DNA of 42,144 nt from Bacteroidetes bacterium HGW-Bacteroidetes-21. GTDB lineage: Bacteria > Bacteroidota > Bacteroidia > Bacteroidales > GWA2-32-17. Positions 1 through 8,573 of the stretch are shown here, piece after piece (position 1 is the stretch's first letter; each line of letters opens with the position of its first letter). The notes beneath the pieces are model-generated. The model did not search any database, was not told where the DNA came from, and was given only the letters and a program-made list of their open reading frames with translations. A program made the translations under genes and the position numbers. The stretch covers positions 1 to 42,144 of the forward strand of contig PHDH01000007.1 of NCBI GenBank assembly GCA_002840935.1. Direction: 5' to 3'.

Positions 1-1
1 T

Positions 2-337
2 AATCCTACTGCACAGGATGCTCTTGATTTAATTAGAGCAGTACCCAATCCTTATTACGGATATAGTGCATATGAAAAATCCCAGCTCGAAAATCTAGTA
101 AAATTCACCAACCTTCCTCAGCAGTGTACAATTACTGTATATACTGTCAACGGAACCCTCATCAGAAGATTCAAAAAAGACAGTCCCTTGTCATATCAGG
201 ACTGGGATCTGAAGAATGATTATGGAATTCCTATCGCTAGTGGTGTATATATCATCCATGTTGATGCTCCCGGTATCGGGGAAAAAGTAATCAAATGGTT
301 TGGAGCTATGAGACCTATTGACCTTACTAATTTTTAA
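2..337 (+). CDS. C-terminal end of a T9SS-exported protein (5' truncated by window)
   Basis: The frame is open from the first bases and ends at a TAA, giving about 111 residues of a C-terminus. It reads as a type-A-like T9SS sorting domain: an AVPNPYYGYSAYE start, a beta-rich core with ITVYTVNGTLIRRF, then SGVYIIHVDAPG and a short tail. The PNPYYGYS opening and the GVYIIHV strand are features I associate with large exported proteins of Bacteroidota encoded next to PorV/PorQ-type barrels. The next gene starts 18 bases later on the same strand and is such a barrel, so the two are probably co-transcribed. The N-terminal domains lie outside the window, so the protein's own activity is unknown. 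Confidence 0.75.
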   Translation, partial: NPTAQDALDLIRAVPNPYYGYSAYEKSQLENLVKFTNLPQQCTITVYTVNGTLIRRFKKDSPLSYQDWDLKNDYGIPIASGVYIIHVDAPGIGEKVIKWFGAMRPIDLTNF

Positions 338-355
338 CAGATAATATTTGTAGCC

Positions 356-1462
356 ATGAAAATAAAAGAAATAGTACTAAGTTTAGCTGCAATACTATTG
401 ATAACAGCAAACGGCTTTGCCGGCAACGAACAAAGGGCTGGTGCCGCGGGTGCCAGTGAGTTATTGATTAACCCCTGGGCGAGAAGTTCAGGTTGGGGTG
501 GCGCTAATACTGCCGGATCTAAAGGATTAGAAAGTGCTTATCTGAATATTGCAGGTACAGCATTTACGAAATCTACTGAACTATTATTCTGTAATACACA
601 GTGGGCTGTAGGTACAGGGATAAATATCAACGCTTTTGGTTTATCACAGAAATTAGGTGATGCCGGAGTGCTTACCTTATCCATGATGTCTATGAATTTC
701 GGAGACATTGAAATCACTACCGTTGATATGCCAGAAGGAGGTATTGGAACTTACCGTCCGGTATATTCCTATATCACCATGGGCTTTGCCAAGGAATTCT
801 CTAACAGTATTTATGGAGGTCTTGCCGTGAAAGTTATTAATGAAAAGATTTCCGACCTTTCTGCCAGTGGTGTAGCGTTAGATGCTGGTATACAATATGT
901 CACTGGTTTGGGAAAAAACAAACTTGGTAAAAGAAATTCGGATAACCTGAAGTTTGGTCTGGCAATGAAAAACGTAGGACCTACCATGCGCTTTAAAGGC
1001 GATGGTATGTCATTCCGTGGAATCGTTCCTGCAACCGAAGTTATTATGACTGTTGAACAGCGTTCAGCTGATTTCGAATTGCCCGCTCTGATTACCATCG
1101 GAGGAATGTATGATTTTATGCTGGCACCTCAGGTAGATACTGTAGCTGGAAAAATTACCAATAATCATCGTTTAAGCGTTGCGTTAAACTTTACCTCCAA
1201 TTCATTTACTAAAGACCAGTTCCAGTTGGGTGTTGAGTATTCTTTCAAAGAATTCTTGATGTTCAGAAGTGGCTTTGTATACGAAAAAGGTATTGAAAGT
1301 TATGATACACGTAAAACATGGTTTACAGGTCCAACTGCTGGTCTAACAGTTCAGATTCCAATTAATAAAGAAAAAGGTTCTACATTCTCCCTTGATTACA
1401 GTTTCAGAGCAACCAATCCATTTGACGGAGTTCACTCAATTGGAGCCAGAGTTTCTTTGTAA
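356..1462 (+). CDS. PorV/PorQ-family outer-membrane beta-barrel protein
   Basis: This 368-residue protein starts with a signal peptide (about residues 1-22, ending NGFAG). The mature N-terminus contains the stretch AGASELLINPWARSSGWGGA and the AYLNIAGTAF motif, which are typical of PorV/PorQ-family barrels (FadL-like fold) of the type IX secretion apparatus. The rest alternates short amphipathic strands ending in aromatic residues and finishes HSIGARVSL, as outer-membrane barrels do. PorV shuttles cargo from the translocon to the sortase PorU; PorQ-like paralogues serve particular cargo. Its position 18 bases after a T9SS cargo gene suggests it serves that protein. Whether it is the general PorV or a dedicated paralogue cannot be decided from sequence alone. 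Confidence 0.8.
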   Translation: MKIKEIVLSLAAILLITANGFAGNEQRAGAAGASELLINPWARSSGWGGANTAGSKGLESAYLNIAGTAFTKSTELLFCNTQWAVGTGININAFGLSQKLGDAGVLTLSMMSMNFGDIEITTVDMPEGGIGTYRPVYSYITMGFAKEFSNSIYGGLAVKVINEKISDLSASGVALDAGIQYVTGLGKNKLGKRNSDNLKFGLAMKNVGPTMRFKGDGMSFRGIVPATEVIMTVEQRSADFELPALITIGGMYDFMLAPQVDTVAGKITNNHRLSVALNFTSNSFTKDQFQLGVEYSFKEFLMFRSGFVYEKGIESYDTRKTWFTGPTAGLTVQIPINKEKGSTFSLDYSFRATNPFDGVHSIGARVSL

Positions 1463-1474
1463 TTATTTTTTTTA

Positions 1475-1482
1475 TATATTTG
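1475..1482 (+). promoter_or_regulatory. Bacteroidota -7 element upstream of greA
   Basis: TATATTTG matches the TAnnTTTG consensus of the Bacteroidota primary sigma factor. A TTTG lies upstream at 1456-1459 but only 15 bases away, so the -33 element is weak. Transcription would begin near 1488-1490, just before the stem-loop at 1495-1511, and lead into greA. Confidence 0.5.
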
Positions 1483-1494
1483 CAGTTCAAAGGG

Positions 1495-1520
1495 TCCCGA
1501 TTTTTTCGGGATTCTTTTCT
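1495..1520 (+). terminator. Stem-loop with T-rich tail between the barrel gene and greA
   Basis: TCCCGA (1495-1500) pairs with TCGGGA (1506-1511) across a five-T loop and is followed by TTCTTTTCTTTTT. It can terminate transcription of the upstream barrel operon. Because the greA -7 box lies just upstream, it would also sit at the very start of the greA leader. Confidence 0.55.
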
Positions 1521-1540
1521 TTTTATCTAAAACGAAGCAT

Positions 1541-2014
1541 ATGAGTAGTGTCATTTATTTTACCGAAGAAGGGTTCAAGAAAATAAAAGAAGAACTCGAA
1601 CACTTGAAACTTATCGAACGACCTGCAATTACTAATATGATTGCAGAAGCTCGCGACAAGGGCGATCTGTCAGAAAATGCCGAATACGATGCCGCCAAAG
1701 AAGCACAGGCTATGCTTGAGTTAAAAATTTCAAAACTGGAAGATAAAATTGCAAACTCAAGAATTATTGATGAAAGTAAGCTCGATGCAACAAAAGTGCA
1801 AATCCTGACCCGCGTTAAAATTAGAAATACAAAAACAAAAGCTGAATTTGTTTATATGTTGGTTCCAGAGCTTGAAGCGAATTTTAAAGAGGGTAAAATT
1901 TCTGTGAATACACCTATTGCTCAGGGAATCATGGGTAAAAAACCTGGAGACAAAGTAGAAGTCGTTGTTCCTAACGGGAAAATAGAATTCGAAATAATTG
2001 AAATTCTAAAATAG
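1541..2014 (+). CDS. greA: Transcription elongation factor GreA
   Basis: The 157-residue product has the normal GreA length and layout. An N-terminal antiparallel coiled coil (residues 1-75) carries the acidic tip GDLSENAEYDAA, in which D42 and E45 are the residues that position magnesium for RNA cleavage. A C-terminal FKBP-like domain follows, with the conserved PIAQGIMGKKPGDKVEV segment. GreA enters the secondary channel of RNA polymerase and rescues backtracked complexes by stimulating transcript cleavage. The ATG at 1541 fits the family N-terminus. The HIT hydrolase gene starts 4 bases after its stop, so the two are co-transcribed. Confidence 0.97.
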   Translation: MSSVIYFTEEGFKKIKEELEHLKLIERPAITNMIAEARDKGDLSENAEYDAAKEAQAMLELKISKLEDKIANSRIIDESKLDATKVQILTRVKIRNTKTKAEFVYMLVPELEANFKEGKISVNTPIAQGIMGKKPGDKVEVVVPNGKIEFEIIEILK

Positions 2015-2018
2015 TATT

Positions 2019-2414
2019 ATGTCAACAATTTTCAGCAAAATCGTGAGGGGTGAAATCCCCTGTTATAAGATTGCCGAAGATGAAAACTTTCTGGCCTTTC
2101 TGGATATTAGTCCTCTGGCTATGGGACATACCCTGGTTATTCCTAAAAAAGAAGTCGATTATATTTTCGATATTGACGACGAGATGACTGGCAAAATGTG
2201 GATTTTTGCAAAAAAAATGGCAAAGGCAATAAAAATAGCTGTTCCTTGTAAGAAAGTCGGTATTGCTGTCATTGGTCTAGAAGTAGCGCATGCGCATATT
2301 CACCTTATTCCAATTAACAGAGTGGATGATATTAATTTTGCCCGCGAGAAACTGACTCCTTCCTCCGTGGAATTAGCAGAAATGGCAAAGAAAATTCAAG
2401 AAAAGATAAACTAA
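2019..2414 (+). CDS. HIT-family nucleotide hydrolase/transferase
   Basis: This 131-residue protein has the signatures of the HIT superfamily: the N-terminal SKIVRGEIPCYKI and DISPLAMGHTLVIPK segments, and the histidine triad HAHIHLIPI (H91, H93, H95). The family hydrolyses nucleoside phosphoramidates or dinucleoside polyphosphates; Bacteroidota members are usually HinT-like. The gene is 4 bases downstream of greA and ends just before a strong terminator shared with the convergent protease gene, so greA and this gene form a two-gene unit. The exact substrate cannot be inferred. Confidence 0.93.
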   Translation: MSTIFSKIVRGEIPCYKIAEDENFLAFLDISPLAMGHTLVIPKKEVDYIFDIDDEMTGKMWIFAKKMAKAIKIAVPCKKVGIAVIGLEVAHAHIHLIPINRVDDINFAREKLTPSSVELAEMAKKIQEKIN

Positions 2415-2430
2415 CGTATAGATTTATAAA

Positions 2431-2462
2431 AAAAAGGTTCGTTTTTGACGAACCTTTTTTTT
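2431..2462. terminator. Bidirectional rho-independent terminator
   Basis: An 11-base stem (2431-2441 with 2449-2459) closes a seven-base loop. It is flanked by an A-run on the left and a T-run on the right, so it can work on both strands. It lies exactly between the convergent HIT and tricorn-protease genes. Confidence 0.9.
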
Positions 2463-2469
2463 ATTCTAG

Positions 2470-5400
2470 TTATTTCGTTTTATCTGGGAAAGCAGGTATT
2501 CCAGCTTTTTTTACAGGATTTTTTGCAAGTGAATCCAGTATTACTTCTATGGCTTTGTCGAGTTGTTGATCGATACCTTTGAATTCCATAGCAGGATCAT
2601 TATCTATCAAAATATCGGGGTCAATGCCATGCCCTTCAATTATCCAGTCGCTGCCATCGGCGGCATAGTGCGCAAATTCAGGCCGGTTTAGGTAAGCTCC
2701 GTCTACGAAAGGAAGAGAGTTACGGATGCCAACTACACCACCCCAAGTGCGAACACCAATAATGGGTCCCAGTTTAAAATACTTAAACTGATAAGGGAAA
2801 AGGTCTCCGTCGCTGGCCGAATAATTATTGACGAGTAATACTAGAGGACCCGGCATAACCTGTGCTGGCGATGGACTGCCTTCGGTAGCATTACGACTCA
2901 TGCCCATAACAGCAATTTCACGACGTAATCTTTCGATTATCATGGGCGATACGTTGCCGCCACCATTTCCTCTGTCGTCAATAATCAAGGCTTCTTTGCC
3001 CAGTTGGGGGTAGAAATGCTTTACAAACTCATTTAGCCCTTCAACACCCATATCGGGAATGTGAATGTATCCTACTTTACCCTTGGTTTTTTCGTTTACA
3101 TATTTTATATTGTTTTCAACCCAGTTGTAGTAATACAAATCGTTTTCCTGTCGAACAGGAATCACCGTGACAGTTCTTTTCTGAGAGCCTGCTGCATCTG
3201 TAGATATGGTAAGTTCAACTTCTTTATCCGATTTGTTTACAAGTAACTCATACAAGTCGTTGTAATCTTTGGTGCTGACTTTATCGATGGCCGTAATAAA
3301 TTCGCCTTCTTTTACATTGACCCCGACATCGGCCAATGGCGAACGGTATTTCTCATCCCAGGGCTGACCCTGTAGTATTTTATCGATACGGAAATATCCT
3401 GAACTGTTTTTCGAAATCTCGGCTCCCAGTAAACCCATATAAATTTTATCCAGTGGAGGTTTATCTCCGCCACCGACATATGCATGTCCAACACTTAGTT
3501 CGCCTATAAGTTCTCCGATCAGGTAATTTACATCATTACGACTGCGAACCCAAGGTAACATCACGGCATATTTTTCTTTCATCTGCGCCCAATTAACACC
3601 ATGCATATTCGGATCGTAGAAGAAGTCTCTCATTTGCCTCCATGCTTCGTTATAAATTTGAGCCCATTCTTTGCGGATATCAACTTTTACTTTTAGGTCA
3701 GTTACTACGGTTTTATCGGTTTTAATCTCTTTATCTGTCCGGTCAATCACGTAATAATTACTTCCTTTTATTAAAAGCATTTTCTTCCCATTGTCAGAAA
3801 TCTGAAAGCCATACTCACCAAGGACATTCTCTTTCTTTTCCTTCATATCAAAAGCTTTGATTTTAGGGGCCGGGTCTTTTGATGTACGGGATGAATAATA
3901 GACCATATTTTCGACTATTCTCAGATTCCAGTAATCACCCGGAGAAACAGGTAAAGCAATCGTTCTGTTTTGGATATTATTCAAATCAATTTTAAACGTT
4001 TTGTCGGTAACTTTGGTGTCGAATAATTCGTAGTGCCTTGGTCCGAAAGGTACGGGTTGAGTTTCGTCGAGGGGAATAATGTAAATACGGGACATAAACT
4101 GGTAGGCGTGATTCCATTCGGTCTGACTGTATGTGGGATTAAAGTCGCGGTCGGAAGTAAAAGCAAGATAGCGTCCGTCGTCGCTAAAAATGGCGCCATT
4201 GGAGGAATACCATTCGCTACTTACGGCTACAGATTTATTTGTTTCTAGGCTATAAAGCCAGATTTGCGACATTTCTGCTTTGTTTATTTGATTGGTGTAC
4301 ACCACCCATTTACTGTCGGGCGACCAATTGTACTGCGTTATTTCCCAGAATTTGCTCTGCTCAATGGTTGTCACCTTTTTAGAAGTTATATCCACATACA
4401 TCAGCTTCATTTCACGGTTGCTGAACATTATTTTTTTCCCATCGGGCGACCATTTTAAACCAAAAATATAGTTTTTACTGCCTGAAGTGATCGCAACGGC
4501 AGGTTCTGAACCATCGGCTTTTTGAGTGTATATTTCATATTCGCCACTTTGGTCGGAGAGGTATGCGAGGGTTTTTCCATCGGGCGAAAAAACAGGATTC
4601 CTGTCGTGTGCTCCGCTGCTTAAGGTTAAGTTAATCGTCCGCCCTTCTTTTGCAGGGACAATAAATATTTCACCTCTGGCGCCAAAAGCAATTTTGTCTC
4701 CTTCAGGGGCAAGAAAAATTGACTGGACATTTTTGGAAGCATCCTTAATTTCAGATAAAAGAACAGGATTGTCGTTGGCAATCTGAATAGGTACTGGCAC
4801 AACCGCTGCCTTTTGAACATTATAATACATTAGTTTTCCGCCGTTTTCGAAAATAATACCTTGACTATCGTGCGAGGGGAATTTGATATCATATTCTTTA
4901 AAGTCAGTCACTTTTTTTGTTGTTTTGGTTTTTGTGTCATAGCAGAAAAGATTCATTATCCTGTCTCTGTCGCTGATATAGTAAATCTCGTTTCCTATCC
5001 ACATAGGAAAAATATCCTGAGCTACATTATTTGTTATATTTTCAGTCTTTTTTGTTGCAGGATCGTATATCCAGATATCGTCTGCCATACCTCCTTTGTA
5101 ATATTTCCAGGTTCTGAATTCCCGCATCACTCTGTTGTATGCCAGAAGTTTTCCGTCGGGCGACCAGGAGTTGAATCCTCCAGCAGGAAGAGGTAATTGT
5201 TCTGAAATTCCGCCATTGACAGAAACTTTGAAAAGCTGACCTACAAAGTCGTTCCATGATTTTTTGCGGGAACGGTAAATAATACTTTTTCCGTCGGGAG
5301 TCCATGAGGTTACAATATTGTTGGGCCCCATTCTGTCGGATAAATCGTCGCGGTCGAGGGTGGCGGTATAAGTTATTCTTTTAGGTTCTCCACCTTGCGA

Positions 5401-5673
5401 AGGGATAGTGTATATTTCTGTGTTCCCATCGTATTGAGCAGTGAAAGCCAGGGTTTTTCCATCAGGTGAAAAACGCGAAAAAGTCTCGGTCCCGACGTTA
5501 GATGTCAGTTTACGGGCCATGCCACCCGATAATGATACAGTATATATATCACCAGCAAAACTGAAGACTACATTGTTCCCGTTTACTGAAGGAAATCTGA
5601 GCATACGGGCTTCTTCCTGAGCAAAAAGTAAAATAGGAAACAAAATAAATAATGAGAAAAATATTCTTTTCAT
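2470..5673 (-). CDS. Secreted tricorn-type S41 protease with beta-propeller and PDZ
   Basis: The 1067-residue product opens with a signal peptide (MKRIFFSLFILFPILLFAQ). Residues about 20-620 are TolB/PD40 propeller blades with repeated FSPDGK or WSPDGK motifs. A tricorn C1-like segment, a PDZ domain (around VNVKEGEFITAIDKV) and a C-terminal S41 catalytic domain follow. The tricorn catalytic residues appear intact: H730 in SVGHAYVGG, nucleophile S954 followed by D955 in NNYSASDGD, and E1013 in EGHGIDPD. Tricorn-like peptidases degrade oligopeptides; this one should act in the periplasm or on the outer membrane. It stands alone on the minus strand and ends at the shared terminator at 2431-2462. 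Length and domain order match Bacteroidota tricorn homologues. Confidence 0.93.
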   Translation of the reverse strand: MKRIFFSLFILFPILLFAQEEARMLRFPSVNGNNVVFSFAGDIYTVSLSGGMARKLTSNVGTETFSRFSPDGKTLAFTAQYDGNTEIYTIPSQGGEPKRITYTATLDRDDLSDRMGPNNIVTSWTPDGKSIIYRSRKKSWNDFVGQLFKVSVNGGISEQLPLPAGGFNSWSPDGKLLAYNRVMREFRTWKYYKGGMADDIWIYDPATKKTENITNNVAQDIFPMWIGNEIYYISDRDRIMNLFCYDTKTKTTKKVTDFKEYDIKFPSHDSQGIIFENGGKLMYYNVQKAAVVPVPIQIANDNPVLLSEIKDASKNVQSIFLAPEGDKIAFGARGEIFIVPAKEGRTINLTLSSGAHDRNPVFSPDGKTLAYLSDQSGEYEIYTQKADGSEPAVAITSGSKNYIFGLKWSPDGKKIMFSNREMKLMYVDITSKKVTTIEQSKFWEITQYNWSPDSKWVVYTNQINKAEMSQIWLYSLETNKSVAVSSEWYSSNGAIFSDDGRYLAFTSDRDFNPTYSQTEWNHAYQFMSRIYIIPLDETQPVPFGPRHYELFDTKVTDKTFKIDLNNIQNRTIALPVSPGDYWNLRIVENMVYYSSRTSKDPAPKIKAFDMKEKKENVLGEYGFQISDNGKKMLLIKGSNYYVIDRTDKEIKTDKTVVTDLKVKVDIRKEWAQIYNEAWRQMRDFFYDPNMHGVNWAQMKEKYAVMLPWVRSRNDVNYLIGELIGELSVGHAYVGGGDKPPLDKIYMGLLGAEISKNSSGYFRIDKILQGQPWDEKYRSPLADVGVNVKEGEFITAIDKVSTKDYNDLYELLVNKSDKEVELTISTDAAGSQKRTVTVIPVRQENDLYYYNWVENNIKYVNEKTKGKVGYIHIPDMGVEGLNEFVKHFYPQLGKEALIIDDRGNGGGNVSPMIIERLRREIAVMGMSRNATEGSPSPAQVMPGPLVLLVNNYSASDGDLFPYQFKYFKLGPIIGVRTWGGVVGIRNSLPFVDGAYLNRPEFAHYAADGSDWIIEGHGIDPDILIDNDPAMEFKGIDQQLDKAIEVILDSLAKNPVKKAGIPAFPDKTK

Positions 5674-5805
5674 AAGTTTGTTTTTAATCCCTTAAAATTG
5701 CGAAAATCCATGCAGTATTCAAAATATATTATACCAACATTCCAATAAAATCTGTGAAATTTGGAAGAAAACAGATGTAATTTCTTTGGGTTTGATTTAT
5801 TAAGG

Positions 5806-5837
5806 TTGAATTCGTATGAAATAAATTATTATTTTTG
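5806..5837 (+). promoter_or_regulatory. Bacteroidota promoter for the lipoprotein-radA operon
   Basis: TTG (5806-5808), a 21-base spacer and TATTTTTG (5830-5837) match the TTG-N19..21-TAnnTTTG promoter form closely. Transcription would start about 5843-5845. That puts the first usable starts of the next gene at 5865 or 5871 and excludes a TTG at 5835. Confidence 0.65.
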
Positions 5838-5864
5838 TACGGGAAACCCTTCGTAAAAAAAGGA

Positions 5865-6227
5865 ATGATAATGAAATATTTATACTTAGTTCTTCTCTTA
5901 GTATTAGTTCTTTCGGGATGTAAAAAGTCGAAAGAAAATAAATTAATTGGTAGTTGGGATTTATTGCCTCAATATGCAGCTGATACAGCAAATCCGCAGG
6001 TTTATACTTTCGATGCTTCGTATAAACTGATACGTACAATCAATGACTCCATTTCAGATACTGCAAATTACGAAATTGTTCAGGAATTTAATAAGTTTTA
6101 TATTGATATTCAGAATCTGGATGGTTATTCGGATGGTCATTATTATATTGAGAAATTGAATAAAACGGTGCTTATTCTTCAGTCCTTCAGCCCATTTATG
6201 CGTAAAGAGTTTACTAAAGCCGAATGA
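5865..6227 (+). CDS. Small lipoprotein, first of a tandem paralogous pair
   Basis: The product is about 120 residues and begins MIMKYLYLVLLLVLVLSGC, a short charged start, a hydrophobic run and an LSGC lipobox, so it should be lipidated at the cysteine. I chose ATG 5865 (or 5871, two codons on) because the promoter -7 box ends at 5837 and an AAAAAAAGG ribosome site lies just before. The mature part is a small beta-rich domain starting KLIGSWDLLPQY, with GHYYIEKLNKTVLIL near the end, resembling lipocalin-like lipoproteins of Bacteroidota. The next gene encodes a paralogue with the same landmarks and overlaps by four bases. The function is unknown. Confidence 0.8.
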   Translation: MIMKYLYLVLLLVLVLSGCKKSKENKLIGSWDLLPQYAADTANPQVYTFDASYKLIRTINDSISDTANYEIVQEFNKFYIDIQNLDGYSDGHYYIEKLNKTVLILQSFSPFMRKEFTKAE

Positions 6228-6628
6228 TGAAAAACGCGATTATTATATTTAGTTGTATTGCTATTTTTTCTTACAGTTGTTCCGAAAAGAGAAAGCAGGA
6301 AAAACTTATTGGGTCGTGGGACGTGGTTTTTCTAACAGCTGCAGAAAGTGGTAGTGATGTTACCTGGACCTTTGCCGAAGGGGGAAGTCTGTTTGTGACT
6401 TCTCGTGGAACAGATACAACCATTGTGGATTCTGCTTCTTATTTCATGGACTCGAAATTTCTTGACGCATATTATGTTACTATTAGTGATTTAAATTATT
6501 GGGAAGATGGCAAGTATATGATTCAGAAAATGAATCGTAAAATATTGATTATGGAAAGAGTCATGATGCCCGATGGACAAACCAGTGGATCGTACCTGCA
6601 CAAGGAGTTTGTAAAAAAGGAACAGTAG
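6224..6628 (+). CDS. Small lipoprotein, second of a tandem paralogous pair
   Basis: This 134-residue protein starts MMKNAIIIFSCIAIFSYSC, ending in a lipobox-like YSC, so the cysteine is the probable lipidation site. It shares landmarks with the preceding protein: KLIGSWDVV after the signal, a WTFAEGGSL strand, and DGKYMIQKMNRKILIM near the C-terminus (compare GHYYIEKLNKTVLIL). The ATGA overlap (start 6224, upstream stop 6225-6227) implies translational coupling. radA begins 2 bases after its stop, so the three genes form one operon from the promoter at 5806-5837. No binding site or catalytic residue is recognisable. Confidence 0.8.
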   Translation: MMKNAIIIFSCIAIFSYSCSEKRKQEKLIGSWDVVFLTAAESGSDVTWTFAEGGSLFVTSRGTDTTIVDSASYFMDSKFLDAYYVTISDLNYWEDGKYMIQKMNRKILIMERVMMPDGQTSGSYLHKEFVKKEQ

Positions 6629-6630
6629 TT

Positions 6631-7998
6631 TTGGCAAAAACAAAATCAGTTTTTATTTGTCGTGAATGCGGCGCAGAATCACCCAAATGGGTGGGCAAAT
6701 GCTTTGCCTGTGGCGAATGGAATAGTTTTGCTGAAGAGGTAAAATTTACTGGAAAAACGGTCAATAAATCGGCGGGTTTGTTGGTCAGTCGCGTTGAATC
6801 AAAACCCATGTTACTGTCCGAAATCTCAACAGATAAAATTGAACGTATAGATACCCGGAGTGTGGAATTTAACAGAGTACTGGGTGGCGGAATTGTCCCA
6901 GGATCTGTTGTTTTGATAGGTGGAGAACCCGGTATAGGAAAATCGACCCTCATGCTTCAGTTTGCTTTGCGAGTGGGTTCACTGAAAACATTGTATGTGT
7001 CGGGCGAGGAGAGCGAAGAGCAAATAAAATTGAGGGCTACACGCATTAGCGGCAAGGGCTTGTCGTGTTATATTTATTGCGAAACTCGTTTAGAAAAAAT
7101 ACTAGAACAATGTGTAGCCCAGACACCCGATTTAATTGTTGTTGACTCCATTCAGACCATCTATAGCGATACGTTTGAATCGGCTCCCGGAAGTGTGACC
7201 CAGGTGCGCGAATGCGCTACTGCCTTACTACGCTTTGCTAAAGAAAACGGCAAACCGGTTTTTCTCATCGGCCATATTAATAAAGAAGGTCATCTGGCTG
7301 GTCCCAAAGTACTCGAACATATAGTTGATACCGTTTTGCACTTCGAAGGCGACGGCCACCATTCGTATCGTATGCTCAGGGCTCTAAAAAACCGTTTTGG
7401 GCCGGGCAACGAAATCGCCTTGTTTGATATGCAAAACAGCGGATTGCGCGAAATCACCAATCCCTCCGAAATACTTTTGAGTCAGGGTGACGAACCTTAT
7501 AGCGGTACCGCCGTGGGAGCCGCTATGGAAGGACTCCGGCCATTGTTTATCGAAGTCCAGTCGCTGGTTAGTCCTACAAGTTATGGTGTGCTGCAGCGCT
7601 CATCGAGTGGCTACGACAGTAAGCGACTGAACATGATTATTGCCGTTCTGGAAAAAAGAGGAGGACACAAACTGGCCGGCAAAGATATTTTTGTAAACAT
7701 TGCTGGTGGTCTTAAAGTCAACGACCCGGCGATGGACTTACCCGTAATGGCCGGTATGATTTCTTCGGTGTACGACAGACCTCTGCCCTCGAAGTCCTGT
7801 TTCTGCGGAGAAATAAGTCTCACAGGCGAAATCAGAGCCGTGCAAAAGATAGATCAACGTTTGGCAGAAGCCGAAAAACTGGGTTTTACCAAATTCTTCC
7901 TTTCAAAATACAATAAAATTACTACCCAAAAGAACAGCAAAATATCCCCTGTTTATGTAACAACTGTGGATGAATTGCTTGCCAAACTGATGCACTAG
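6631..7998 (+). CDS. radA: DNA repair protein RadA (Sms)
   Basis: The 455-residue protein shows the full RadA layout. An N-terminal C4 zinc finger (C10, C13, C24, C27) precedes a RecA-like ATPase with Walker A GGEPGIGKST (residues 97-106), a Walker B around LIVVDSIQT, and the RadA-specific KNRFG motif at 253-257. A C-terminal Lon-protease-like domain ends the protein (VNIAGGLKVNDPAMDL, FCGEISLTGEIR). RadA is a branch-migration helicase acting in homologous recombination. Translation appears to start at TTG 6631 with AAAAAAGG about 10 bases upstream; no ATG precedes the zinc finger. It follows the lipoprotein genes closely, but no functional link is evident. Confidence 0.96.
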   Translation: MAKTKSVFICRECGAESPKWVGKCFACGEWNSFAEEVKFTGKTVNKSAGLLVSRVESKPMLLSEISTDKIERIDTRSVEFNRVLGGGIVPGSVVLIGGEPGIGKSTLMLQFALRVGSLKTLYVSGEESEEQIKLRATRISGKGLSCYIYCETRLEKILEQCVAQTPDLIVVDSIQTIYSDTFESAPGSVTQVRECATALLRFAKENGKPVFLIGHINKEGHLAGPKVLEHIVDTVLHFEGDGHHSYRMLRALKNRFGPGNEIALFDMQNSGLREITNPSEILLSQGDEPYSGTAVGAAMEGLRPLFIEVQSLVSPTSYGVLQRSSSGYDSKRLNMIIAVLEKRGGHKLAGKDIFVNIAGGLKVNDPAMDLPVMAGMISSVYDRPLPSKSCFCGEISLTGEIRAVQKIDQRLAEAEKLGFTKFFLSKYNKITTQKNSKISPVYVTTVDELLAKLMH

Positions 7999-8055
7999 TT
8001 GGCAATCTGATATTTTTAGTTGTTTTATTCTAAATTATTTAGGCATGTTTTATTG

Positions 8056-8083
8056 TAAGGAAATTACTTTTCCTTATTTTTTT
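8056..8083 (+). terminator. Terminator downstream of radA
   Basis: AAGGAAA (8057-8063) pairs with TTTCCTT (8069-8075) across a five-base loop, and ATTTTTTT follows. It lies about 60 bases after the radA stop and just before the promoter of the next unit. Confidence 0.7.
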
Positions 8084-8093
8084 GTCAAAAAAG

Positions 8094-8124
8094 TTGCGAA
8101 TTTAAAAATAGATTCATAGATTTG
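8094..8124 (+). promoter_or_regulatory. Bacteroidota promoter for the secreted protein/adhesin unit
   Basis: TTG (8094-8096), a 20-base spacer and TAGATTTG (8117-8124) match the Bacteroidota promoter consensus. It lies between the radA terminator and the start at 8165 and probably drives both the small secreted protein and the large adhesin. Confidence 0.7.
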
Positions 8125-8164
8125 AACAGTATATAAAATTGTTCAAACGTTTAAATTTTTGGCC

Positions 8165-8566
8165 ATGAAAATAATAACGGTGTTAATTTTTGCAATTTCT
8201 TTTGCCTATTCTGAGGCGTATAGTCAGGAATGGGGAATGTATAGTACAGATGGGGAATTAAAAATTGAATATAAAAAAGTTGAATGTGTTGATATTGCCA
8301 ATGGTATATATCAGGAAAAAGTGTTGTTTAGGTATACAAATCTTACAGAAAGAGAAATTGAGAAGGACATTCTGGTAAGGGGCACTTATAATAATAAAGG
8401 CAAGGTTTATCAAACACAGCCCGATGTTTCCTTTAAACTTTCTTTGCCTGGTGGCAAGAGGGTTGAGGGGACTTGTGATGAAAAGGAAAAAGCCTTGTGT
8501 TTATTTTCTAGAATGCTGGATATTGAATCGTCTCAATTACTTGAATTTGAAGTCAAACTTAAATAA
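8165..8566 (+). CDS. Small exported protein of unknown function
   Basis: I place the start at ATG 8165, giving 133 residues beginning MKIITVLIFAISFAYSEAYSQ, a clear signal peptide; a start two codons earlier would only add MA. The mature domain is beta-rich and contains two cysteines (VECVD, GTCDEKEKALC gives further ones), with no motif I recognise. Charged and hydrophobic residues alternate in the final FEVKLK. It is 7 bases upstream of the 1604-residue adhesin and shares its promoter. It may be a small partner or folding factor of that adhesin, but this rests only on position. Confidence 0.75.
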   Translation: MKIITVLIFAISFAYSEAYSQEWGMYSTDGELKIEYKKVECVDIANGIYQEKVLFRYTNLTEREIEKDILVRGTYNNKGKVYQTQPDVSFKLSLPGGKRVEGTCDEKEKALCLFSRMLDIESSQLLEFEVKLK

Positions 8567-8573
8567 AACAAAA

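Noticed and set aside
8424-8573. N-terminal extension of the giant adhesin frame
   Set aside because: It overlaps the end of the preceding gene, and the signal peptide starts at 8574.
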